Shown here: one piece after another, positions 56,901-64,000 of the stretch
How the letters are laid out: the number at the start of each line of letters is the position of its first letter
Position numbering within the stretch: position 1 is the first letter of the stretch
Assembly: GCA_023212695.1 (NCBI GenBank)
Contig: JALCCG010000097.1
Location: 1 to 64,000, forward strand
Direction: 5' to 3'
Length of the DNA: 64,000 bases
From: Sporisorium sorghi
Taxonomy: Eukaryota > Basidiomycota > Ustilaginomycetes > Ustilaginales > Ustilaginaceae
Made by a program: the position numbers and the translations under genes
The notes under the pieces: generated by a model
Seen by the model: only the letters and a program-made list of their open reading frames with translations
The model's database searches: none
Told to the model about the DNA's origin: nothing

Positions 56901-57435
56901 CGGCATTGTCGCGGACCACAAGGCACCGTTTGCGCCACCAGCGGGGCTGCGCGATGCGGTCTTGGCCGGCGGCTACGTGCGCGCGACAAGCCCGCTGCGG
57001 CGCTATGCGGATATGCTGACGCACTGGCAGATCAAGCACCAGCTGGTGCGTGGTCGGGCGCGGCTGAGGACGCACGAGGTCGAGCGCGTGCTGCCCCAGT
57101 TGGAGCGGCAGGAGGTCGCGGCGAAACAGCTGATGCGCTCCGCGGAGCGCTTCTGGGTGCATGCGCTGCTGCAGCGTTCGCTGTTGGAGAAGGGTTTCCC
57201 GCAGGAAGGGACCAGGGGGCCGTTTACCGCCAGGGTCGCGCTGCCCGAGGTAAGAATTAACGCGATGACGCTCGGCGCAAGGGTCAGGGTGAATATCGAG
57301 GAGTTTGGGCTGCCCGCGGATCTGGAGTGGGGCGCGACCGATGCCCCGCCGAGCGCGAATGACGTGTTCGAGGTGATGCCTGTGGCGGTGGCGATGGCGG
57401 GCATCAGGTCGGGTCTCACTGTGCGCAGGGTGTGA
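53938..57435 (+). CDS. DSS1: mitochondrial RNB-family 3'-5' exoribonuclease, Dss1/CYT-4-like
   Basis: This is an RNase II-type exonuclease, by family the catalytic subunit of the mitochondrial degradosome (with the Suv3 helicase in yeast) or of CYT-4-type RNA turnover. The protein is 1165 aa. An N-terminal Arg/Ser/Thr-rich region fits a presequence. A cold-shock-like segment with RPGDFVEVRRKNVAMGIVL lies near 175. The RNB domain begins VYVIDDEGAFELDDGIS, with metal-binding positions Asp669, Glu675, Asp677 and Asp678. The second position is Glu rather than the Asp of bacterial RNase II, which I recall as usual in mitochondrial members. The later signature is YVRATSPLRRYADMLTHWQ near 1012-1030. 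The open frame begins at TTG, so the ATG at 53938 (MKLPVSTS) is used. It is intronless. Confidence 0.92.
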   Translation: MKLPVSTSRLLLLDGAHKTSHLTPTTSTARTFLTSSPALAPYNRPTANAKQANERAKQHRISNNILTASRLGRHADSISKSTSDKYSGWKPTPGPSSRRNVGRPKLSREAGRSLARSVGSNDAETLLGSHAARVLMRPLLHAQVADDGFGRTSRVQTQISARDFIAPRRELRPGDFVEVRRKNVAMGIVLPPPEDMQLSREEATKAHRTNAGMRDLFVLVTSGQIVLYKDNDVMMQIPGVIESSLTQAAAAKSTKYVVSSNSLDSPVNSDGSHDAHSFATVADSDPVEGTAVQEEPVDVPRFEARASICNKLRVLERQKEKELQRLMPSFQSLFLLDADASHTDSAEAAAKLRKQRMDLRTGAITTFEAARLMHEQQVRRASSTSPEKKAEPLTASTVYAAHALLMSHPTHFLADALSHRTSQLFTCRSDAERANLKLISGWITSPPGSQGQAYIDAFCSKASKIRDWAEAHPYDLSGPPRFVDAPHADLDVTWTPQDRSIIEFIQASLGSRREVQEDTHGSIAMQIVKRAGGHLRILPHPDTTELLEVERAAQLMLVEPERALGRSVLETVGTDVVAGSDLQHALVMRFLTSIGALPPWQNPIRLDASFRNATMGENGGEPEPEPSASELGQSTMTPSLAKKFGVTLDQQVEAIRHDFGKDHTVYVIDDEGAFELDDGISIEPVHGREGDQAWVHVHIADPTAWIQPDDALGQRAERRFQTLYFPEARWAMLPDDFVRNGVGLRPASPASGNSDGQRVMTFSALIDLSTGLVQDTKVRPALVHDVQTTSYNRVSAMLANPNDGTASSAGELALLLKIATKLSENRARCSAFFTHPPAFAVSVSPLPLPHVPVSASALQRPYFFAGFPTITFSNTGSQQSAQADRVPALAPFLVSELMILAGRIAASFGKQHSLAFAYRYQLRPDTEQEAHSMLAMRTNVPAEATSVPLVSEHGVVGHGLIAYHDMLARGLALSSSGYAAHPLEHFSLGIVADHKAPFAPPAGLRDAVLAGGYVRATSPLRRYADMLTHWQIKHQLVRGRARLRTHEVERVLPQLERQEVAAKQLMRSAERFWVHALLQRSLLEKGFPQEGTRGPFTARVALPEVRINAMTLGARVRVNIEEFGLPADLEWGATDAPPSANDVFEVMPVAVAMAGIRSGLTVRRV

Positions 57436-57552
57436 GGCGGTAGATGGGTCGTGACTGTAGAGCAACGATGAAGCAGTGGACAAGCCTAGGTGCGGTTGAC
57501 ATGTTCTAGAGTGGAAGCGTTTGAATGATGCAGTTGACTTTGTTTGCGAGAA

Positions 57553-57574
57553 AGAGAGAGAGAGAGAGAGAGAG
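57553..57574. repeat. GA dinucleotide microsatellite
   Basis: About eleven GA units in the convergent gap after the RNB exoribonuclease. Confidence 0.85.
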
Positions 57575-57713
57575 GGCATGATAAGAAAACGAAACGACAA
57601 TGAGCGGGGTGGGCCTTTGGGGGTATACTGTGCGAACGGAACAAAGGAAGGTCGGCATGACGAGGACGGCGTATATAAGGAGCGTTTCTGGGAGCGTCTC
57701 TACGGTTTGGTTC

Positions 57714-57725
57714 GGGGGGGGGGGG
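57714..57725. repeat. G12 homopolymer beside the Spg1 stop codon
   Basis: Twelve G on the plus strand; in the Spg1 transcript this is C12 beginning two bases after the proposed stop codon. Confidence 0.85.
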
Positions 57726-57727
57726 CT

Positions 57728-58540
57728 CTAGACATCGAGCTGTTGTAGAAGACAATGCGTAAGGACGTCAGTCACTGCACATCAATACTCGGTCTCGCTG
57801 CACTTTCTCTCGCACTTACGTAGATGAGCAACGGCTCTCCAGGCCCCTTAATCTCCGGAATGGTGCACTTCAAATCAAACGCCTTTGCCAGCAACACCTT
57901 GAAGATCTTCTGCACGTTGATGGCATGGCTAGTCGAGCAAAAGATCAACGGCGCCTTCATCGCTTTCGAAAACCTCCTCGCCTGCTTCGTAACCTCATCC
58001 TGCTCCTCGCGAGGCAGCGTCGCATAGTGATCGTACTTGGTCCCAACCAAAAATGGGATCGCAGTCTTATTGAAACCCCTCGCTTGGCGATACCATTCCT
58101 TGATCGAGTTGAGCGTCAACTTGCGTGTCAGGTCGAACATGAACAGGATGGCCACCGCGTCGTTGCATACGAGCGGGAGCATGTTGACGAACTCGCGCTG
58201 CCCACCCAGGTCCCAGATGGAAAAGGTGATTTCGGTGTTGCGGATCGAGATGGTCTTCTCCATGAAGTTGACGCCGAGGGTTTGGATGTAGTCCTCGTTG
58301 AAGCTGCCTTCGACGTAGCGCACCATCAGGCTCGTTTTGCCGATTTGCGAGTCGCCTACCATGCCGACTTTGAGGATTACGCTGTAGGCGATAAGTGAAG
58401 AAGGGGGAGAAGAGATGAGAACGGGGGCCTCTGCGACGCAGCATGCAAAGCTAGACTTCGCCGACTCACCTGGACTTTTCGGAGCTCCCGCCGCTAGACG
58501 CATCATGACTGCTCGACGACGATGCGGCGGAAGCCGACAT
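57728..58540 (-). CDS. SPG1: Spg1/Tem1-type Ras-superfamily GTPase (three exons)
   Basis: This is the GTPase at the head of the septation initiation/mitotic exit network, acting at spindle poles. The coding sequence joins complement(58470..58540), complement(57820..58381) and complement(57728..57739), giving 214 aa. Intron 1 (88 bases) has GTGAGT and CAG; intron 2 (80 bases) has GTAAGT and CAG. The last exon encodes only Leu-Asp-Val before the stop. Motifs: P-loop GDSQIGKTS, Thr in YIQTLGVNF, the Spg1/Tem1-typical WDLGGQREF, GTKYD in place of NKxD, and CSTSHAINVQKIF. Unspliced read-through at intron 2 would instead add 15 residues (VSARES and on). The ending PLLIYLDV looks more like family members and is preferred. 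No C-terminal Cys is present, so it is not prenylated, as expected. The first 24 residues are Ser-rich. Confidence 0.93.
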
Positions 58541-59374
58541 GATGGGCAGCGATTATGTGGAGAACAATCGATCAATTCCGTGATAGAGAGATAGAGTGAG
58601 GTGTGTGCTGGCTGAAGCTACCCTAGCACGCACGCACACCTATGCAAGCCAGTCGCCTGATCCGTGCTTTGGTCGCCCGTCCAATGGCAAGATGGGCTTG
58701 AGTGAAGTGATATGCTGAATCCGAGAGTCTTTGATGATGCCGCCAGTTGGTAAGAGGGTCAGGCGTGATCGGAGAGATGATGGAGAAAGCGAGTGAATGG
58801 TTGATGAGGCTGAAGACAAGGGTTCAACGACGCAAAGCGTGAATGGGCAGCAGACACATGCAGCAGATGCGAGCATGCTGGTGGGCGCCTCCTGCCTCCG
58901 AGACCAACACTTTTTTACAGTCACATCGTCTGCGTGTCTCTCTCTGTCGGCTTGCCTGCCCCGCGTCTGTTTCCAAGTAATCACACGCGCGCCTCCTAAA
59001 ACATCACATCGCCGATTCGTTCAAAGCTAGAGAAGGCATCGCCCGATTCGTCCGCGTCTCCGCCTTCACGAAGATGCGCTTCCTCGCATCGGCCAATACC
59101 GTCTTCTTCCTCTTTCGCTCTCATCTGCACCTTGTTGCGTCGACACATCTGCTCTTGGCGAAAGCACCTACAGTTACGCAAGCTCATTCGAATCTGCACA
59201 GCCGCCTCCCAGCTTCATAACGACACCGTTGTCACATCCTGCACCGCACCGGAGCTCGGCCACGCCCAAGCTTAATTTTCCCCTAACTACGCCCTCGGCC
59301 GCATCCACACCCGTCGAACCCGTGACACCTGCATCACAGCCTCAGAATCCATCCCTTCATCTCGCCTCCCAAAC
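58541..59374. promoter_or_regulatory. divergent promoter region, SPG1 / IES2
   Basis: These 834 bases lie between two divergent ATGs. The right part is C/T-rich on the plus strand. Short ORFs show no domain. No other element was recognised. Confidence 0.45.
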
Positions 59375-61042
59375 ATGCCAGCCGACTACGACGCACTCTC
59401 TGACGGGAGCGAGCTCACGGGCGACGACTCGGCCAGCGATTTGCACCTCCAAGACGACGACGACGACGACGAGAGCATGGCGCGCACAACACCTTCCAAA
59501 AAGCGCCGCCGCATCGTGCGTGCGGTGATGCGCGACGAGAATGATGAGGAGGACGAGGACGAGGACGAGGTGGCTGATGCGCTCGAGGATGACGATGATG
59601 ACGATGCCGATGGCGATGTGGTTGTGGATGATGATGCGGATGAGCTGGACGAGGACGATGAGGAGTACGATGCGCCGTCGAGCTCGCGGAGGGGGGCGAC
59701 GCGCACGTCTGGTCGCAAAGCAGCAGCGTCTAGTCTTGCATCGTCGACGCCGAAACGATCCGCGAGGACATCGGCACGAACGGCGTCCACGCCAACTGCG
59801 AGTTCAGGGAAGAAGTCGCTGCGAGTCAAGCTCACCCGCACACCCAACTCTGCAGCCGCAGCAGCATCCGCAGCAGCATCCGCAGCAGCATCCGCAGCAG
59901 CATCCGCAGCAGCAACAGTAGCAAAGGAGGAATCTTCGCCCGCACCCAAAAGCCGGTCCTCCAGATCAACTGCAGCCGCATCCGTTTCCACCCCACCCTC
60001 CCGCCGCGCCAAAGACGCCACCAAGATCAAATGGAAGCCGCGCAGCAAAGCCAAAGACTCGGACGACGACGACCTCGACCTCCCCGACGCCGAAGACGAC
60101 GAACTCAACGACGATGACGACATCGACATCACCCGTGGCGCCCCCACCACCGCTGACCCCGACGGCGACGCCCTCTCCGCCTCCGACTCCGACTCATCCG
60201 AGCCCGACGAAGCCACCGCGGCCGAGATGCAAGCGATCATCGGCAAGACCGCGCGCCAGCTCGCACGCGAAGGCGGCGCCGAGTCCTCGCACATGGAGCT
60301 GCCCATGTTCGACCCGAACCGCAAGAAGAAGCTCACCGAAAACGAGCTGGCGCTACGACGTTCCGAGACGGCGCGCAAGCGCAAGAACCAGGTCGAGAAG
60401 AAGCTCGAGGATGATAAAGTCGAGACGATCAACCGCCTGCTCAAGAAGCAGGTCGGGCGCAGCAGGAACAAGCTGCCCCGCGCGGGGAGCGCTGAGGACT
60501 CGGACGAGGAGGCCGAGCAGGCGCGGAGGCGCGGCAGGGAAGAGTTGTCGCGCAAGGCGCTCAAGGAGATGCCGGCGCCGTTCTTTAGGTTGATCGATCG
60601 GGCGGAGGGCAAGGTGTTGGGTGTGCCGACGGGGCCGCCGCTGGTTGAGGAGTTGTTGGGGGTGGATTATGTACAGGTTAATCAGGCGCTGATTCAGGAG
60701 CTGGATGCGCCGATGGTGACGCAGGGGCTGTCGGAGAAGGCAAAGAAGCACGAGGAAAAGGCGAGGAAACGTCTCGAAGCGCAAAGCGAGCAGTGGAAGC
60801 AGGACCACGCTCTCGACCAAGTATGGCGTCCCGAGGGCTTGTACGAGTACCAATTGCGCACCGTCTTGGGCCAGTCGAGGAAGGACTGGATCGGCTCACG
60901 ACGCCCGCCTACGCCTGAGCAAGAGGAGCAGCCCCAAGAAGAAGACGCTGAGGCGGAGGGTGACGGCGAGGGCGACGGCGAGCGGCAAGAAGAGGACCAA
61001 GGCGACGCAGCCGCAGATGACGCTGAGGACGACAAAGAGTAG
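59375..61042 (+). CDS. IES2: INO80 chromatin-remodelling complex subunit Ies2-like (PAPA-1 domain)
   Basis: Ies2/INO80B binds the nucleosome-facing core of the INO80 remodeller in the nucleus and stimulates its ATPase. The protein is 555 aa. The N-terminal 300 residues are acidic and low complexity, with long Asp/Glu runs (near 75-105 and 225-245) and an Ala-Ala-Ser-Ala array (about 161-180). The PAPA-1-type region starts RKKKLTENELALRRSE at 316 and continues KRKNQVEKKLEDDKVETINR and LLKKQVGRSRNK to about 370. Downstream is FRLIDRAEGKVLGVPTG. The zinc-finger HIT found in animal INO80B is absent, as usual for fungal Ies2. The C-terminus is again acidic. The start is the first ATG. It is intronless and converges on the next gene. 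Confidence 0.85.
   Translation: MPADYDALSDGSELTGDDSASDLHLQDDDDDDESMARTTPSKKRRRIVRAVMRDENDEEDEDEDEVADALEDDDDDDADGDVVVDDDADELDEDDEEYDAPSSSRRGATRTSGRKAAASSLASSTPKRSARTSARTASTPTASSGKKSLRVKLTRTPNSAAAAASAAASAAASAAASAAATVAKEESSPAPKSRSSRSTAAASVSTPPSRRAKDATKIKWKPRSKAKDSDDDDLDLPDAEDDELNDDDDIDITRGAPTTADPDGDALSASDSDSSEPDEATAAEMQAIIGKTARQLAREGGAESSHMELPMFDPNRKKKLTENELALRRSETARKRKNQVEKKLEDDKVETINRLLKKQVGRSRNKLPRAGSAEDSDEEAEQARRRGREELSRKALKEMPAPFFRLIDRAEGKVLGVPTGPPLVEELLGVDYVQVNQALIQELDAPMVTQGLSEKAKKHEEKARKRLEAQSEQWKQDHALDQVWRPEGLYEYQLRTVLGQSRKDWIGSRRPPTPEQEEQPQEEDAEAEGDGEGDGERQEEDQGDAAADDAEDDKE
59856..59915. repeat. 12-base tandem repeat in coding sequence, five copies
   Basis: Five consecutive copies of CCGCAGCAGCAT, the last with one change, encode the Ala-rich AASA array of the Ies2-like protein. 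Confidence 0.9.
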
Positions 61043-61881
61043 CTTCGTTGACTTGATGCAATGGTCAGCATTTCCGACTCTCCAGTCATTGCCTCTGCCT
61101 GCATCTTGAGAAAGCTGAAAAGCACACGAACTGAGCTGCCCTGTCACCCAAAACTCAAGTCCAGGTCAAGCCGGTCCGACAATCCAACTGAGCACACGCG
61201 AGCCATCTTCGGGACAAGACAAACATGAGATTCATTCGGTGCTGGTGCGAATTGCGACGATACTAAGTTACTACAAGGGCCGTTGACGAGAAGACCCCCC
61301 AAACCCCACAAGAGAGCATGTGAGCGAGGAAAAAGCGGATTGTGGCGGGACTGGATGCGATGAGAGAGATGCGAGGTGGTGGTACAAGGTGAGAAAAGCT
61401 TTGCTTGTGCGATAAGACAGATTGCGATTGAAGAAAGTTCGTTGAAGAGACGTGAGATCATGACGATCGACGCAGCGTTGTGTGCTTGGCAAGCCTGCTG
61501 GACTAGACAGTCGCAGAGCCAGTGTGCCAGCCCCTTTACCGGGTCAACACGAGATCAAGTGGGGGGACGAAGAAAGAGAGCGCAGACGCGCCAACGGCGG
61601 GAGAGCAGTCATCAGAGGACAGAGAAAACGGAGCCGGTCTCGACGGAGCCAGTAGGTATGGGTTTTCTTGCGTAGCCAGTTTGCGGAAGCGGAGCCAGAG
61701 ACGAGAACAGGACAACGGAGCTTCGATTGGGAAAGCGAGAACCACGGTCGCGATCAGGGATTCAGAGATAGAGTCGAGCGGAATACGGGCAAGTGCATGA
61801 GGAGCGGCTGCGTGCAGCAACATGGCAAAAGATCTTGGAAGCTCAAGCGAGAGCTGATCAGTTGCCACACGTAGCCGCTCC
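61043..61881. terminator. convergent intergenic region after IES2
   Basis: This 839-base gap lies between tail-to-tail genes. Open frames on both strands show no domain or convincing codon pattern. No repeat or RNA gene was recognised. It probably holds two 3' untranslated regions. Confidence 0.45.
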
Positions 61882-62966
61882 TCATGCACTTGCCGCAACC
61901 GCCTTGGGCGCCTTGGGCGCCTTCGACTTCTTGCCCTTCTTGTCCGACTCGGAGCGCGGAGGCAGCGCCTCTTCCCAGACCTTCTCGTTGAGGCCCTTGA
62001 CGTCGCGGACGTGCGAGCGCTTGTCGTCCTGGGCGGCGCGCATGGTGGCCTCGTAGGCCTCGCCACCCAAGATCTTGCGCAGCTCAAGCTCGTTCTTCTT
62101 CATCCAGAAGACGGGAGGGAGCGTGCGGACCATCTTCTCGCTGGCGGCGAACACGGCGCGGTGACGCATGGCGGGCGCATCTGGGTCGTCGCGGAGGTCC
62201 GACTGCTTGGTGTTGGGCTGCATGGCATCCTTGCGGTTGTACTCGAGCCTGGCCATACCGGGCGAGAGACACTGAACCAAGTAGAAGATGTTCTCGAGCG
62301 GCTCTGGCGTGTCGAGGATGACGTTGGGGTCTCGGTCGCTGTTCTCGCCATCACCGTCGACGCGCACCTTCCAAATGAACTCGTTGTCGAGCTTGTACGA
62401 AGGCGCGTTCTCCTTGCGGCGACGGAGCGTCTTGCGCTGCTTTCCGTCGTCGTGTTCCTCGGTCTTGGCGTCGTCGTCGGCGGGACGGCTGGATCGGTGG
62501 AAGTCGATGAACTTCTTGGGGACCCTGATGTACATGAAGCCGTCCTCGGTAAAGGCGCCGTGAGGAGCGGTGCGGCGGAGCACGTAGAGCTCGGTGCGGG
62601 CCGAGTCGGTGCCTGCCCAGCCGCTGGTCTCGAGCTTCTGACGCTGCTCGAGGATGAAGGGCCTAGCCTTCTCCCAGGACTCGCGAGTCCAGGGCTTGGA
62701 GACGTGGTCGAGACGGACCATCTTCCTGGCCTCGTCCAAGACCGCATCAGAGCTGTCGAAGATCACGCCGCAGTCCTTGGGGCCCTGTGAAAAGGGAAGG
62801 TGGAGGAGATAGAGCGAGAGTGGCAGATGTCAGTGAATCTGAACAGCCTAGATTGATGAATGGCAAAAGAAGCTGAGAGGGTATCACGACGAAGAGAAAT
62901 GTGTATACGTACTGCATGGGTGAGGTCGGCAGCCTGCTCCTGGTTCTTGTTGGATTTCTTGCCCAT
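61882..62966 (-). CDS. conserved-looking hypothetical protein (two exons)
   Basis: The coding sequence joins complement(62913..62966) and complement(61882..62784). The 128-base intron has donor GTACGT and acceptor CAG in phase 0, giving 318 aa. Exon 1 encodes MGKKSNKNQEQAADLTHA. The body has mixed, globular-looking composition with aromatic-rich segments such as FTEDGFMYIRVPKKFIDFH near 115 and YKLDNEFIWKVRV near 165. It then has ENIFYLVQCLSPGMARLEYNR and a helix around FWMKKNELELRKILGGEAYE. A Lys/Ala-rich tail ends it (KKGKKSKAPKAPKA). No signal peptide, membrane helix or known catalytic motif is seen. I do not recognise the family. The tight start, clean intron and ordered sequence make it a real gene. 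Confidence 0.8.
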
Positions 62967-63702
62967 TTTGAACGAGAAGGATATGAGGGGGAAGGGTGGG
63001 AGGGTTGAAGAGGGGAGGGAGGGGAATAGCCGGTGCTAAAGACGCTTGAGTTGGTGAAGACGTAGCCCGAAGAGCTACGAAGACGTTTGCTGGTGGTGAG
63101 GAGCAGGGAACGAACGACTAGACTCTAGTTCGTTCGCGACTGGTCCAAGTTGGGGAGATTCAGGCGGCCGTGTGACTGAGATACAACAACGGCGGCGGGG
63201 AGATAGCGCTGGTTAGTTGGCGATGGCAAGAGCCAAACGCTGCGTCGATGATTGATAGAGTGTGTTGGCTGTTAGCTGGCTGGCTGGCTGTCTTGAGAGA
63301 GCAAAGTGCGACTCGAGAGTGTTGATATCGTGTGATCTGATGAGAGAAGGAGGGAAGAAAGAAGGAGCAGGTGATGGGGGTCGAGACTTTATACGAAGCG
63401 CACCTCACACGACGAAGCTCGAGGATGGCCAATTCCCAGGCGGTGCTGCAGTTGCTGTCTTGCGGTGGCCCACAGTGCATTTGCATTCGACGAGAGAGAA
63501 CGCACGGTCCTTCGCTCGCTTGCTCATTCTGTCTGAGCTGTCAGAAGCGCCTTGTGGCCGTTGCAGCGCTGCGCAGAAGCAGAAAGTAAGCGGGTGGGCG
63601 ATGGATGCACAGGCGGTACAGCAGTCAAGCGAACCCCGATGGCTGAAGCGTAGAAGGCACAAACGCAAGCAAGAGCGGGCGCACTCACACGAGCAGCAGC
63701 CT

Positions 63703-63734
<32 letters not shown>

Positions 63735-64000
63735 ACGACAAGCGCAGAACCAACAGAGCGTGGGGAAAACGGCGCAGAGGCCACACGGACGGATCAGGCC
63801 GAAGACAGTGGGAGATGGCGCAAGCACCAAGCCAGTTCCATAGGCGAAAGAAATGAGGCTGGACGAGAGGCGACTGTCGAAATGCCTGGTCATCCTCCAG
63901 CTCTGTTCGGGTGCCTGTCCATGAGGAGTCCCTCTGTCCCTCTGTCTCTTTCTCTCTTCTCACCTGCTCTGTTTTGATGGGACGGTTGCCCCGACTCTCT
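62967..64000. other. intergenic region to the window edge
   Basis: These 1034 bases contain the promoter of the preceding minus-strand gene. A plus-strand frame with an ATG at 63601 runs to 63843 through a CAG run and would encode 80 Gln/Arg-rich residues. Its longer version starts with GTG. It has no recognisable domain, so I do not call it, though it could be part of a gene extending beyond or spliced. Confidence 0.4.
63703..63732. repeat. CAG trinucleotide microsatellite, ten units
   Basis: Ten consecutive CAG units, preceded by further CAG-like units from 63692. In the plus-strand frame they would encode polyglutamine, but that frame is not a supported gene. Confidence 0.9.

Larger units (their letters stand above)
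57436..57727. terminator. convergent intergenic region, RNB exoribonuclease / Spg1
   Basis: This 292-base tail-to-tail gap has a GA run (57553-57574), a TATATAA string at 57672-57678 on the plus strand, and a G12 tract (57714-57725) next to the Spg1 stop. The TATA-like string has no gene downstream on its strand. Confidence 0.45.

Noticed and set aside
57672..57678. TATATAA string in the gap after the RNB exoribonuclease
   Set aside because: It points towards the 3' end of Spg1 and has no gene downstream on its strand; likely chance.
63262..63843. Plus-strand 193-codon frame with a polyglutamine run
   Set aside because: The first codon is GTG. The later ATG at 63601 gives only 80 Gln/Arg-rich residues over a CAG microsatellite, with no domain support.

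Overview
The window looks like nuclear DNA of a basidiomycete fungus. The best guess is a smut or smut-related yeast (Ustilaginomycetes). Genes are GC-rich and mostly intronless, the few introns are 80-183 nt with GTAAGT/GTGAGT-type donors, many proteins carry Ala/Ser/Pro/Gln-rich disordered stretches, and the protein set is plainly fungal (Jlp1-type dioxygenase, Cox17, Spg1/Tem1, Ies2, Dss1/CYT-4-type RNase, DUF1769). The species assignment is inference from style; no marker gene was searched. I found 24 protein-coding genes. I saw no rRNA, tRNA, transposon, CRISPR or viral sequence.

Layout. 1-7.7 kb: pyruvate decarboxylase (-), a Jlp1/TauD dioxygenase (-), a 2 kb gap, and a coiled-coil protein of unknown role (+). 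7.7-18.7 kb: a Met8-like/SUMT siroheme enzyme (-), spliced COX17 (-), an M16 metalloprotease (+), spliced SDH3 (-), and an Ala/Pro-rich coiled-coil protein (-). 20-28.6 kb: a 1906-codon mitochondrial DNA polymerase gamma whose reading frame continues into an LYR-motif domain (-), a spliced WRAP53/TCAB1-like WD40 protein (+), and an ICT1-like GGQ protein (-). 29.7-37.3 kb: glutamate-cysteine ligase (+), a DUF1769 protein (+), a KHDC4-like KH protein (-), and phosphoglucose isomerase (+). 37.9-43.3 kb: a mitochondrial two-HMG-box protein (-), a possible SNAPC1-like protein (+), and IBA57 (-). 45.6-57.4 kb: a very long disordered protein around a peroxiredoxin-like domain (+), an LtrA-family membrane protein (+), and a mitochondrial RNB exoribonuclease (+). 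57.7-63 kb: spliced Spg1/Tem1 GTPase (-), Ies2 (+), and a spliced protein of unknown function (-). The rest to 64 kb is repeat-bearing intergenic DNA.

How the genes fit together. These are unlinked housekeeping genes, not a cluster or operon. A large share act in mitochondria: polymerase gamma/LYR and the HMG protein (mtDNA replication and packaging), the Dss1-type RNase (RNA decay), the ICT1-like protein (ribosome rescue), COX17 and SDH3 (respiratory chain), and IBA57 (Fe-S assembly). Others serve sulfur and redox metabolism (Jlp1, Met1, Gsh1) and glycolysis/fermentation (Pgi1, Pdc1).

The most notable observation is the uninterrupted polymerase gamma-LYR reading frame with a presequence-like linker between the two parts. 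Next come the peroxiredoxin-like domain embedded in a 1640-residue disordered chain, the lengthened Cox17 loop, and upstream ORFs overlapping the TCAB1-like start. Starts were set by inspecting the DNA for a real ATG; several long open frames begin at non-ATG codons and were trimmed.
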